Below are positions 55,930 through 64,000 of a stretch of DNA of 64,000 nucleotides, in pieces; the first letter of the stretch is position 1, and the number at the start of each line of letters is the position of its first letter. Source of the DNA: Chryseobacterium sp. KLBC 52 (GTDB lineage Bacteria; Bacteroidota; Bacteroidia; Flavobacteriales; Weeksellaceae); NCBI RefSeq assembly GCF_003347605.1, contig NZ_QDFZ01000010.1:111558-175557 (forward strand). Reading direction: 5' to 3'. The notes below the pieces were generated by a model. That model saw only the letters and a list, made by a program, of their open reading frames with translations. It made no database searches and had not been told where the DNA came from. A program made the translations under genes and the position numbers.

Positions 55930-56439
55930 ATGTATTCACTTATGAAATACCTGATTCTGCTATTTCTGTTTTTTTCATTGCAGTATAAAGGACAGTTACC
56001 CTACATTGATCCCATAGGTCTATTGGAAAGGTATTTAGAGAACAATGCCACTGATGATTATGAAAAAGCTACCAAAAAAAGCCTGGATGAGCTGGGCCAG
56101 ATTGCAGCGATCAATGAAGTTGAAAATGCAGCGAGGACTACCATTTCTAAAAAAGACCTTATCAACTTTGCCAGGTACTCCAACGTCTGCAACCCTTATT
56201 ATAATCCCATTAAGAAAAGCAAGTGCAGAAAGAAACTGGCATATATTAAAGCTGCGAACAGCATATTGGAAGAAGCATTTATAGCAGGGGTAGGGATAAA
56301 CATTAACCGCGGGAACAGAGAAAAGCTGGATGCAGGATTTATGAATACGTTAAATTTTCTGATTCAGGAACTGGAAGCAATGAAATATGAGGCAGAACAA
56401 AGTAATCTATTCTACAGATTAGGTCTTATCCCTAAGTAA
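55930..56439 (+). CDS. Exported helical T4SS-associated protein 1 (169 aa)
   Basis: Signal peptide (MKYLILLFLFFSLQYKGQ, from residue 5), then an all-helical protein with one Cys pair (SNVCNPYYNPIKKSKCRKK) that could form a disulfide. It lies 9 bp after the VirB9 gene. No family recognised; probably periplasmic and possibly part of the pilus or pore (VirB5/TraI-like role). Confidence 0.6.
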   Translation: MYSLMKYLILLFLFFSLQYKGQLPYIDPIGLLERYLENNATDDYEKATKKSLDELGQIAAINEVENAARTTISKKDLINFARYSNVCNPYYNPIKKSKCRKKLAYIKAANSILEEAFIAGVGININRGNREKLDAGFMNTLNFLIQELEAMKYEAEQSNLFYRLGLIPK

Positions 56440-56482
56440 CTTCAATATTTACATCTATAATAAGTTTTAATAATACAGTATT

Positions 56483-57073
56483 ATGAAAGTATTAACCATC
56501 TTGTGTTTTTTTACATTTCAGCTGTTTTCAGCTCAGTTTGTACATCTTGCCATTCATTTGAATAATACCGATTCAGATACCAGGAAAAAGCTTTTAGAAA
56601 TTGCTGGGCATACGGCGGCAAGAGCTATACAGCTAAAGCTTCAAAATGATTACCTGGAAGAAATGATTAAGAACGATGAAGAATTTTTAGAAAGGAATTA
56701 TAAAAAGTCAGCTCAATTTGATAAGCAAAACAGCTTTATTGCTAATTCTGTAAAGACCGGAGCTTTAGGTGCAGGGCCGGTTATATTGAACAAGTTTAAA
56801 AAACTTCCCTATATAACCAATGTTAAGAATAATTATTTACAATCTTTAGCATTAAATAAGGCAGCACTTGTTTCCCTCCAGTATGTTGATGTCTCCAAAA
56901 TAAAGGCATCTGAGAGACAGGAAATTTATAGAATTCGCGATCAGTTATTAAGAGTATATTCTAAAAATGATAAGGAAGTTTTCGGTGTGATGGCTTTGCC
57001 TGCTTTGGCATTTCTGATACAGAGCAGCCCGGAACTTATCCAGTTGATCAAGAAACTTGAAATTGTATTCTAG
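56483..57073 (+). CDS. Exported helical T4SS-associated protein 2 (196 aa)
   Basis: Signal peptide MKVLTILCFFTFQLFSAQ, then helices rich in Lys/Glu/Leu (LKLQNDYLEEMIKNDEEFLE). A hydrophobic C-terminal helix (GVMALPALAFLIQSSPELI) is present. Size and arrangement are compatible with a TraI/VirB5-like component; not recognised with confidence. Confidence 0.55.
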   Translation: MKVLTILCFFTFQLFSAQFVHLAIHLNNTDSDTRKKLLEIAGHTAARAIQLKLQNDYLEEMIKNDEEFLERNYKKSAQFDKQNSFIANSVKTGALGAGPVILNKFKKLPYITNVKNNYLQSLALNKAALVSLQYVDVSKIKASERQEIYRIRDQLLRVYSKNDKEVFGVMALPALAFLIQSSPELIQLIKKLEIVF

Positions 57074-57121
57074 TTTTTCGATACTATTTTGTTTGTAACA
57101 CAATGATAAAGTTATTTCAAT

Positions 57122-57679
57122 ATGTTTAGGTTTCTGATAGTTCTGTTACTATTGACTTCGATTAGAGCTTACTCTCAACCGGTTTCCAATAACCCTATCG
57201 GTCCGATTTCAGATGTTCCTTCCAATCTTGGATCAGGTGCAATTATTTTTGAAAAATATGCTTTGAAGGGAAGGGAAGAAACAACCGAACAAAGGACTAA
57301 GGATTTTTTAAAAGAATATAGAAAAAGGCTTATTTATTATCCTGGATCTGTTGCCTGGCTGTTTACAGTAGATGGTATCATCAACAATGTTAAAGACAGA
57401 GCCCGTCAACTCAGACAGGATAATGAGCAGCTTTCTTTCCTGTATTATTCAAAAAAGAAAGAAAACAGAGTGTATTTGCTTTCAGCAGACAGACAGATTG
57501 AGAATATGTCTTCCCATTTTTTAAATGGTGAAAAAGCTGCCATTATGGGAGAAAAATTTAATCTGTATGAAGACCTGAGATCCTCACTGTCTGCAATTAA
57601 CCGCAAGCTTGATAGGGTAGAAGATAATATCAAAGGAAGTACCCTCAAGAGGAAATTAGTGCAGCAGTCTGCTAAATAG
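57122..57679 (+). CDS. Exported helical T4SS-associated protein 3 (185 aa)
   Basis: Signal peptide (MFRFLIVLLLLTSIRAYSQ), Pro-rich mature start (PVSNNPIGPISDVPSNL), then long helices and a coiled coil (YEDLRSSLSAINRKLDRVEDN). Follows gene 2 by 48 bp. Family not recognised. Confidence 0.55.
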   Translation: MFRFLIVLLLLTSIRAYSQPVSNNPIGPISDVPSNLGSGAIIFEKYALKGREETTEQRTKDFLKEYRKRLIYYPGSVAWLFTVDGIINNVKDRARQLRQDNEQLSFLYYSKKKENRVYLLSADRQIENMSSHFLNGEKAAIMGEKFNLYEDLRSSLSAINRKLDRVEDNIKGSTLKRKLVQQSAK

Positions 57680-57701
57680 TTAATCTAAAATTTTTAAAGT
57701 C

Positions 57702-58250
57702 ATGAATAAATTATACATCAAATCACTTGGTGTTAGGACATTTTTCGCAGGACTGTTATTGTTGTCTGTATTCTTCAAAGCTCAGATTGTAATTAATTGG
57801 ACATGGAGCTGGTCAGCTAATGATCTTCTGTCAAAGGAGTATTACAAGGATATGGCCACAGCGCATAGAAAGCTGAATGGGTATGCGGCACTAAAAACAG
57901 GTCTTATGAAAAGAACAAAAGATATTTATATAGAACCTAATCAGGAGCTTACCCGTATCTCATCAGGTTTAACTTCAAAAAAAAGCGATATCCTGAACTT
58001 TGTATCCGGAACAAGCTATGATTATATAAAGTATAAGTATCCGATAGTGGCTGTTTCCCCGCTTTCAAGTGGTAAACTTTCCAATGTTTTGGTAAGAAGA
58101 AGATTCAAAACAAAATTTGATTCGGAGAAAGAAAATATCACCAATTATCTGGATGCTGCGAACTATATTCCTGAAGGAGAAAGGCTGCGCCTTATTCAGC
58201 AGGCACTAGACAAAGTAATACGAGTAACACTGGAAGATGAAACATATTAA
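57702..58250 (+). CDS. Exported helical T4SS-associated protein 4 (182 aa)
   Basis: A signal-like hydrophobic N-terminus (GLLLLSVFFKAQ), a Trp-rich motif right after it (VINWTWSWSANDLLS), then helices. The next gene's ATG overlaps its end by 14 bp. The Trp-rich start is shared in style with protein 5 (TQTWSFDIND), suggesting related proteins. Confidence 0.55.
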   Translation: MNKLYIKSLGVRTFFAGLLLLSVFFKAQIVINWTWSWSANDLLSKEYYKDMATAHRKLNGYAALKTGLMKRTKDIYIEPNQELTRISSGLTSKKSDILNFVSGTSYDYIKYKYPIVAVSPLSSGKLSNVLVRRRFKTKFDSEKENITNYLDAANYIPEGERLRLIQQALDKVIRVTLEDETY

Positions 58251-58815
58251 ATCAATATCCGCGTTTTTGCTGCTTTTTAGCTTTAGTTTTTTTTACACTC
58301 AGACCTGGTCTTTTGATATTAATGATTATACCGTTGCAGCAAGCAAAGCTGGAATTGTTCTAGGATTAGGGGGAGAAATTTATCTCAAAGACGAACAAAA
58401 TAAGTTGTTTGAAAAACTTATAAAACTGGAAAAAGAGATTGATGACAAAAAAAGCATTAAAAGTGTACAAAGCCTCGCGCTTGCTGCTGCTGCCATTGCT
58501 ACGATTGAAAGCACCAAAAATGATATACAGGATCTCAGAAAGGTAATAAGCATCATAAAATACAATCCATTATTTATTAAACATTCACTGGGAAAGAAAT
58601 CCGACGATCTGGCCACTGAAAACAGATATTTGGAAGAAGCCCAATCTGACTATTACAGATATTTAGCATCAGGAATCCTTTCCGGAGGTTTGGGACAGGT
58701 TTATACAGTTTTTGGAAAACTGTTAACAAGGATTTTGAAAATCAGAGCCGCTGTTTTGTCTATAAAAAAGGATCTGCAGTCTCTGTCGGTAATCAATAAA
58801 GTCTTAATAAAATAA
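58237..58815 (+). CDS. Exported helical T4SS-associated protein 5 (192 aa)
   Basis: Signal peptide MKHIKSISAFLLLFSFSFFYTQ, then TWSFDINDYTVAASKAGIVLG and helical sequence to the end. It lies 58 bp before the VirB6-like gene, where VirB5/TraI-type components are usual. Related in style to protein 4. Function inferred only from position. Confidence 0.55.
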   Translation: MKHIKSISAFLLLFSFSFFYTQTWSFDINDYTVAASKAGIVLGLGGEIYLKDEQNKLFEKLIKLEKEIDDKKSIKSVQSLALAAAAIATIESTKNDIQDLRKVISIIKYNPLFIKHSLGKKSDDLATENRYLEEAQSDYYRYLASGILSGGLGQVYTVFGKLLTRILKIRAAVLSIKKDLQSLSVINKVLIK

Positions 58816-58873
58816 TAGCAGGAGTAAGATGAGCAACATGCAAAAAGCAGTGATGTTTAAAAATACAAAGTAA

Positions 58874-59737
58874 ATGACAATACAAGAAATTTTAAATCAA
58901 TACAGATCAATTCTTCAAGGTAGAATTGATCTCTTTATTAACGAGTCGAGACCCTATGTTCTTCTCATGGCTGTTACACTTACTTTTGTTTTCGTAGGGT
59001 ATAAAGTAATGAAAGCAATGTCTGATCCGGATGAAAAAATGGGCCGGGATGCTCTTTTAAGGCCTATTCTCACTCTTATGGCTATTACATTATACATTCC
59101 ATTGGTAAAATTATTATTATTTGATACAGTGGATATTGTATCAGAAATTGTAAAACACGGCGCCTATAGAGTGACAGGACGTAGCCCTGCTGATTTTGAA
59201 CAGGCCTTTCAAAGCGGGATCACCCATGTGCAGGGAACAGGAGCAGACGGAAATGGAGTATATGATCTGCTGCAGGTCAATCCTTTTTTAGAATTTATCC
59301 ACATCATTATTTACTTTGTTGCTTCTGTTGTTGGGGGATATATATTAATGAGACAATTATTGATGATATTCATCTATTATATTTTGGGAATGTTTGCTTT
59401 ACCGTTTTCACTGATTATATCTAATGAAAGAATTCTGAAGTCATGGTTCTTCGGATTCTTGTCAATACTGTTATGGGAACCCATATTAACGATTATGAAG
59501 GTGATTATCGTTCTTTTACCTGTTGGAAATACAGCATTTACTAATGTTCTCCTTTCTGTTGCTTTTCAGGTAATTATGATCCTTATGATATTAAAAGTTC
59601 CACAATTTGCGAATCTTCTGGTAGATCCTGAGTCAGGTAACAGATTTAGTAATAAGGCCGGTTCTGTTCTAAGAGGCGCACCTGGAAAAGCTTATGATAC
59701 AGCCGGAAAAATTGTTAATAAAATAAGAGGAAAATAA
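58874..59737 (+). CDS. VirB6/TraJ-like polytopic membrane protein (287 aa)
   Basis: Five or more hydrophobic helices: YVLLMAVTLTFVFVGYKVM, PILTLMAITLYIPLVKLLLF, FIHIIIYFVASVVGGYIL, LLMIFIYYILGMFALPFSL and ILTIMKVIIVLLPVG. The pattern and size match Bacteroidota TraJ/VirB6, the inner-membrane pore component. Last clear structural gene of the run. Confidence 0.78.
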   Translation: MTIQEILNQYRSILQGRIDLFINESRPYVLLMAVTLTFVFVGYKVMKAMSDPDEKMGRDALLRPILTLMAITLYIPLVKLLLFDTVDIVSEIVKHGAYRVTGRSPADFEQAFQSGITHVQGTGADGNGVYDLLQVNPFLEFIHIIIYFVASVVGGYILMRQLLMIFIYYILGMFALPFSLIISNERILKSWFFGFLSILLWEPILTIMKVIIVLLPVGNTAFTNVLLSVAFQVIMILMILKVPQFANLLVDPESGNRFSNKAGSVLRGAPGKAYDTAGKIVNKIRGK

Positions 59738-59844
59738 TCAATCTTATTAAGCGCTTTGAGTGATAGAGTAGGCACAAAGAATGAATACTTGAAACTCCAA
59801 TAGATACAACAATTATATAACAATTCAAAAAACACTACTCTGAG

Positions 59845-60702
59845 ATGACAGAGAATACTTTTAAAAATAATGCCTGCGAAATAGTATACTCAATACTTCA
59901 GGCCAGGCTTTCAGATGTCCAGATGGATTGGATGAAAACAGTGATGCTATTTGAAGATGAGACCCATTTCTTCGAGAACTTCGGACTGATTTCCCAAATG
60001 ATCTCACCCGTTTCACCAGAATGGAGCTCATCTGAAAAAATTAACCTTGAACAATTGTATCCGGGCCTTACCTCCGGACAATGGAACCTTCAGCAGCTCT
60101 GCCGGTGTTTACTGATGATTTATATTCCTGAAGATCAGAATGTAGCTGTCATAAAAAAACTAACGCAGCTAGTAGATATCAGTGAACTGATCAGTATCTA
60201 CAAAGGAATTTTCTTCCTTGAAAATGCCTGTGAGTTTGTTCCTCTTGTTGAAGAAGGTATCAGTATCAATATCACTTCTGTTTTTGATTCCATAGCCCTT
60301 TTAAACCCTTTTGCCACTAAATATCTGCCTGTGGATTCCTGGAATCAGTTAGTTCTTAAGGCTCTCTTCATGCAACGTCCACTGTATAAGATCACCAATT
60401 TGGATCTGCGCAAAAATGAAAAGCTGGTTTTTATCGTTACTCAGTATATTCGCGAAGAATGGGCTGCAGGAAGAACAGTATCCCCGGAGGTATGGCGTTT
60501 AATGGATGGATACGTCAATAAGGAGGTCACAGCATGTCTGGTGAAAGTCATCGAAGCAGGCGACCGGCTGTCAAAGCACGCAGCCATTATTGTGCTCAGA
60601 GAAAATGCTTCCAATACATGCAATAATATATTAAGGCCTATCAATATTACCTTGTGGAACTATATCGGAGAACAATATTACCGTCAAAATAGAGAAATGT
60701 AA
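59845..60702 (+). CDS. eboA: EboA-like protein (285 aa)
   Basis: The stretch from about residue 165, SWNQLVLKALFMQRPLYKIT, then LDLRKNEKLVFIVTQYIREE and WAAGRTVSPEVWRLM, strongly resembles the conserved core of EboA-domain proteins; the rest is helical. EboA belongs to the ebo cluster (eboA-F) linked to export of a metabolite precursor in cyanobacteria and found in Bacteroidota. Here no other ebo gene is adjacent; it sits 107 bp after the VirB6-like gene. Role in this context is unknown. Confidence 0.6.
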   Translation: MTENTFKNNACEIVYSILQARLSDVQMDWMKTVMLFEDETHFFENFGLISQMISPVSPEWSSSEKINLEQLYPGLTSGQWNLQQLCRCLLMIYIPEDQNVAVIKKLTQLVDISELISIYKGIFFLENACEFVPLVEEGISINITSVFDSIALLNPFATKYLPVDSWNQLVLKALFMQRPLYKITNLDLRKNEKLVFIVTQYIREEWAAGRTVSPEVWRLMDGYVNKEVTACLVKVIEAGDRLSKHAAIIVLRENASNTCNNILRPINITLWNYIGEQYYRQNREM

Positions 60703-60891
60703 AAATTGATCAAAATGATGAGTTTTGTTGATCTCAAAATAACGTGTATTTTAAACTAATAAATAGTAAGATTTAGATTTTGACAATAAAAATATTAATA
60801 CGTTCCTTATGAGTTTGTAAGTGTCTCAATTATTGCTCTAGGATTGGATAGCATATAAATTTTTACTTTTCATTGGGAGGCAAAATCATCT

Positions 60892-60915
60892 AAAGAGGTT
60901 TTTGCCTCTTTTTTT
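60892..60915 (+). terminator. Terminator after the eboA-like gene
   Basis: AAAGAGG (60892-60898), loop TTTTTG, CCTCTTT (60905-60911), then more T. About 190 bp after the stop; likely end of the T4SS transcript. Confidence 0.75.
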
Positions 60916-60996
60916 GTGTAGAAGCTTTGGAAATATCTTTTATATCTGTAAAAGTAAATAAATAGAAGCAGCTGAAATGAATAGGGGATGAAAAAA

Positions 60997-61023
60997 GAAA
61001 GATGGGCATAACGCCCATCTTTC
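60997..61023 (-). terminator. Perfect 11-bp hairpin
   Basis: GAAAGATGGGC (60997-61007), loop ATAAC, GCCCATCTTTC (61013-61023). On the minus strand it is followed by TTTTTTC, so it works as a leftward terminator. Confidence 0.7.
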
Positions 61024-61372
61024 ATTGTACACTTACATACTAATAATACACTATATCCTTAAAAAGTTTCCTGGCTTATTCCGACTTCAATACCATAAGG
61101 CTTAAAATGATGAAATTTAGTGTTATGAATAATATGATAGTACTAAAAATCGGAAATTGATCATGTGGATATATTTTTTATACTTAAAGAAGTCCTTCTA
61201 ACTTTTATTTACTTTGAGTATTAATAGTAAGTATACATCAACAACTTAATGATGACAAACTTATTAAAATAGCTTAAGTAATAAGAAATAGAAGGTGTAG
61301 ATATAAAACCACATCAATGAAGTTATAGATTGCCATGTGAAGTAGTTTTTGATTTAAGGGTAGAATAAAAAA

Positions 61373-61397
61373 AAGATGAGCTCAATGAGCCCATCTT
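61373..61397 (-). terminator. Leftward terminator, GCTC/GAGC hairpin
   Basis: AAGATG and CATCTT enclose GCTC-AAT-GAGC; on the minus strand it is followed by eight T residues. It lies about 370 bp after the symporter stop and may end that transcript. Confidence 0.65.
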
Positions 61398-61659
61398 AAT
61401 CCTGTATCATCGTAAAAATACAGGCAGCTAAATAGAATGAATGTTAAATGATTCTTATTTAAGGGATGTCAATAGAAATAAGCATAAACACAATAACTTT
61501 AATAGTATTTCTTTTATGAAGCAAAGCTATACAATTATACAGCTTGGCTGACTATCAGAGCTGTAGTTATTTAATGATAGGTCTGACGTTTTTTATTGTG
61601 ATTATTAAAGGGTTAAAGTTGGGGGAAGCCCTGCAGATTTAAAAACATAGATTTACTTA

Positions 61660-61735
61660 TTGATAACCCATCGACAGTCAGTGACAATCCGAATACCGAC
61701 CGAAATTTGTAAGCGTTATCAGGCTGTGTAAGCAA
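61660..61735. repeat. REP-like element, degenerate copy 3
   Basis: Keeps GTGACAATCCGAATACCGACC and AAGCGTTATCAGGCTG of the family centre, but the outer arms (ATCGACAGTCA) are eroded. Confidence 0.6.
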
Positions 61736-61766
61736 TGATTACTAAAAATGGATGGGACATACTGTT

Positions 61767-63038
61767 TTATTCAATAAGGTCTTTATTAGGGTAATTAAGG
61801 CATAGCTGCAGTTGCTTTTTGTCCAGTTGATTCTCCCAGTTAGCCACCACAACGGTAGCCACAGAATTACCAATAACGTTTGTGATAGCTCTGCATTCAC
61901 TCATAAACTTATCAATTCCTAAAATAAGGGTCATTCCGGTAAGAGGAATTTCAGGTACAATAGCCAATGTTGCTGCTAAAGTAACAAAGCCTGCTCCTGT
62001 AACTCCTGCTGCTCCTTTAGAACTGAGCATGGCAACCAGAACGAGGGCCAGCTGTTTTTCAATGGGAAGCTGGATATTGAGAGCCTGGGCAATAAAGAGG
62101 GAAGCAAGAGTCATATAAATATTGGTTCCATCAAGATTAAAAGAATAACCGGTAGGAACTACAAAACCAACAATAGTTTTTGAGCATCCTGCTTTTTCAA
62201 GCTTTTCCATAATCCCGGGCAGTGCAGATTCTGAAGAACTCGTTCCTAATACCATAAGAACTTCTTCTTTAAGATAAACAATGAGTTTGAAAATATTAAA
62301 TCCATTGTACCACGCTACACCTCCTAAAATAATAATAACAAACAGGATAGAGGCGATATAAAAAGTACCCACCAAAAAAATCAGATTTAAAACAGAATAG
62401 AGTCCGTATTTCCCGATCGTAAATGCCATCGCTCCGAAAGCACCGATAGGGGCAAGCTTCATCAGCATATGAACAATTTTAAAGATAGGAGCTGATAAAT
62501 TCTGCATAAAATCGATGATATTTTGGCTTTTATCTTTAGTCAAAACCAAAGCAACCCCAAGTAAAATGGAGACCAAAAGTATCTGAAGAATATTATCACC
62601 CACAAGAGGACTGAACAAAGTGTCCGGAATAATATTGGTGAGGAATTCCGCAATAGTAGTTCCATGGGCTTTCTGCTGGTATTGGGAAATATCACCCGAA
62701 AGATTGGCGGGATCAATATTTAATCCGGATCCGGGCTGCAATAGATTTCCTATAATAAGTCCGATGAAAAGTGCCACGGTAGAGAAGGTGAGAAAATAGA
62801 TCATCGATTTTACAGCGATTCTTCCCACTTTTGTAAGGTCTGTCATATGAGCAATTCCCAATGTGAGGGTAATAAAAATAACCGGTGCTATAATCATTTT
62901 AACCAGTTTAATAAAACCGTCACCCAACGGTTTCATTTTCTCACCTATTTCAGGATAAAACTGGCCTAAAAGTACGCCGGCAATGATCGCAATAACAACT
63001 TGAAAGTAAAGCTGCTGATATATTTTTTTTGATTTCAT
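61767..63038 (-). CDS. Dicarboxylate/amino-acid:cation symporter (GltP/DctA family)
   Basis: 423 residues with eight membrane segments and two re-entrant hairpins. Family markers: [33 protein letters not shown] (serine-rich hairpin HP1), [13 protein letters not shown] (the NMDGT equivalent, TM7) and [20 protein letters not shown] (HP2). Imports glutamate, aspartate or C4-dicarboxylates with Na+ or H+. Monocistronic; divided from the response regulator upstream by about 112 bp. Confidence 0.93.
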   Translation of the reverse strand: MKSKKIYQQLYFQVVIAIIAGVLLGQFYPEIGEKMKPLGDGFIKLVKMIIAPVIFITLTLGIAHMTDLTKVGRIAVKSMIYFLTFSTVALFIGLIIGNLLQPGSGLNIDPANLSGDISQYQQKAHGTTIAEFLTNIIPDTLFSPLVGDNILQILLVSILLGVALVLTKDKSQNIIDFMQNLSAPIFKIVHMLMKLAPIGAFGAMAFTIGKYGLYSVLNLIFLVGTFYIASILFVIIILGGVAWYNGFNIFKLIVYLKEEVLMVLGTSSSESALPGIMEKLEKAGCSKTIVGFVVPTGYSFNLDGTNIYMTLASLFIAQALNIQLPIEKQLALVLVAMLSSKGAAGVTGAGFVTLAATLAIVPEIPLTGMTLILGIDKFMSECRAITNVIGNSVATVVVANWENQLDKKQLQLCLNYPNKDLIE

Positions 63039-63150
63039 AAAGGGGTTATAATATTATATAATAAGGCTGTTATAATTCACGGGAATGCACGGCAAACAGA
63101 AGCATAGACGTTCGGCAGCGCAAAAAGAAAAGGACATTCTTTTCAAAGGA

Positions 63151-63786
63151 CTATTTTTTATGTGCTTGATTCCGTTCTCCCATCCTTACGAGATCAACGG
63201 CGTTTTTTATATTTAATTTTTTATAAATTCTTGCTTTGTAAGTGCTTACGGTAGAAAGGTGCAGGTTCAGCTCATTCGATATTTCAATATTTCCATACCC
63301 TTTGATCAACAGATCAAATATTTCCTTTTCTCTTTCGGATAACATTTCCAGCGGATTGATGGGAGTGTCTTTTTTAGCTGAAGACACGAGTTTTTTTACG
63401 ATATCCGGAGAATAATATGTTCCGGTTTCAAATATTTGCTGAACAGCTTCCACGATATTATTTTCATCCGATAATTTATTAATGTAGCCGTCAGCTCCTT
63501 CAATGATATACTGTACGGCAATATCATTGTCATATACTGAAAAAACCAGGATTTTAAGATGGGGCTGTATTATTTTTATCTCACCAATCATACCCAGGTA
63601 TTTGCTTTCCGGCATATTGATATCTAAGATCAGCAGGTCAAACGACTCTGCATATAGTTTGTCTGTGAGTTCCGTATAGGATTCTGCGCAGGAAATTTTC
63701 ACATCTTTGTGGTGAGATTCCAGAATTAAGGTGGTTCCTAATCTTACTACAAAATGATCATCTGCAATAATAATTTTCTTAATCAT
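63151..63786 (-). CDS. NarL/LuxR-type response regulator (211 aa)
   Basis: The start is placed at 63786 (MIKKIIIADDHFVVRLGTTL) at the proper beginning of the receiver domain, overlapping the kinase stop by 8 bp. Receiver phosphorylation site DLLILDINMPES, conserved ADD at residues 8-10 and the Lys in GYINKLSDE; C-terminal LuxR HTH LSEREKEIFDLLIKGYGNIE, then ISNELNLHLSTVSTYKARIYK. Pairs with the adjacent histidine kinase. Confidence 0.92.
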   Translation of the reverse strand: MIKKIIIADDHFVVRLGTTLILESHHKDVKISCAESYTELTDKLYAESFDLLILDINMPESKYLGMIGEIKIIQPHLKILVFSVYDNDIAVQYIIEGADGYINKLSDENNIVEAVQQIFETGTYYSPDIVKKLVSSAKKDTPINPLEMLSEREKEIFDLLIKGYGNIEISNELNLHLSTVSTYKARIYKKLNIKNAVDLVRMGERNQAHKK

Positions 63787-64000
63787 ATTTTTTAATTTTA
63801 ATGGATACAACAGTTCCCTTTGGGGTATTGTTTTTAAATTCAATTTTACCATTGATCATCATAAGAAGCTGAAGAATAAGATGTAATCCTAAGCTGTATT
63901 TTTGTAAAACCAGTTTTTCATTTTCAATATTATCCTGAAGTTTTTCATAATAGGTCATTTGTTCCCGGCTCATTCCCTTACCCGTATCTTTTACCTCCAG
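63779..64000 (-). CDS. Sensor histidine kinase, C-terminal end only
   Basis: The open frame continues from the window edge. VKDTGKGMSREQM is the G1-box region of a HATPase_c domain, then LGLHLILQLLMMINGKIEFK and a stop at 63779. The N-terminal sensor and dimerisation parts lie outside the window. The stop overlaps the response-regulator start by 8 bp, a two-component operon. Confidence 0.88.
   Translation of the reverse strand: MEVKDTGKGMSREQMTYYEKLQDNIENEKLVLQKYSLGLHLILQLLMMINGKIEFKNNTPKGTVVSIKIKKYD

Larger units (their letters stand above)
60916..61766. other. Gene-free region with hairpins and a REP element (851 bp)
   Basis: Between the convergent T4SS operon and the symporter. Holds minus-strand-oriented hairpins at 60997-61023 and 61373-61397 and REP copy 3 at 61660-61735. 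Short frames such as one encoding a KFHHFKPYGIEVGISQ-like end near 61060-61130 lack a start codon. No gene supported. Confidence 0.5.

Noticed and set aside
47021..59737. Complete conjugative transposon of CTnDOT type
   Set aside because: No integrase, relaxase, TraO/TraQ or excision genes visible and a different gene order.
61060..61140. Minus-strand peptide end KFHHFKPYGIEVGISQETF resembling a RiPP-type tail
   Set aside because: No in-frame start codon; an upstream ATG frame ends in a stop in a different phase.

Overview
The window reads as chromosome of a Flavobacteriia member, most likely Chryseobacterium or a close Weeksellaceae relative. The DNA is A+T-rich, the few recognisable promoters carry the Bacteroidota -7 box TAnnTTTG, starts lack strong Shine-Dalgarno sites, three exported proteins begin with the mature motif QVGINT common in that group, and the secretion/transfer genes are of the Bacteroidota Tra type. 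The genus is inferred from protein style, not from a marker gene.

Layout. 1-7.1 kb is ordinary backbone: a partial CocE-type hydrolase, a 987-residue TPR protein, a small lipoprotein and an outer-membrane barrel protein, ending at a tRNA-Arg(UCG) with its own terminator. 7.4-24.7 kb is an accessory island, visibly richer in A+T. It starts with a serine recombinase and a 60-residue partner. A four-gene operon follows: PD-(D/E)XK-like DUF4297/Cap4-type nuclease, HerA-type ATPase, OLD-family ATPase/TOPRIM nuclease and UvrD-like helicase. This looks like a HerA-nuclease pair joined to a Gabija-like pair. Next come eight mostly co-oriented genes, at least four with a clear HEPN Rx4H motif and the rest with weaker HEPN-like signatures, plus a 40-residue Cys/Arg-rich ORF with its own terminator.

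25-41 kb is backbone-like: a TPR/LuxR-type regulator, two HTH proteins, three QVGINT surface proteins, a Crp/Fnr regulator with an MBL-fold hydrolase, and aspartokinase preceded by what looks like a complete lysine attenuator (18-codon leader peptide, terminator, competing antiterminator pairing). Then come a DJ-1/PfpI protein, a DUF2383-type helical protein, a 1-Cys peroxiredoxin and an exported carbonic-anhydrase homologue with two altered signature residues. 41.3-43.8 kb is a bufferin/HvfA-type RiPP operon: a Cys-rich precursor with EGKCG motifs, a DUF692 MNIO oxidase, a DUF2063 partner and DoxX.

43.8-45 kb is a degenerate zone with REP-like palindromes, a CTTT microsatellite and an M20-peptidase remnant. 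45-60.7 kb is a type IV secretion locus with no relaxase or integrase visible. It is preceded by a HAD-fold protein whose tail carries five regularly spaced PxxPx(R/K) motifs, under a duplicated promoter-like segment. The locus has VirB3, VirB2, VirB8, VirD4, M23 peptidase, VirB10, VirB4, VirB9, five small exported helical proteins and VirB6 homologues, then an EboA-like gene. The window ends with a glutamate/dicarboxylate symporter and a two-component system cut by the window edge.

Most notable: the HEPN-gene cluster, the nuclease-HerA-OLD-UvrD operon, and the relaxase-less T4SS with the polyproline HAD protein as a possible substrate. All functional assignments are from reading the sequence; no database search was run.
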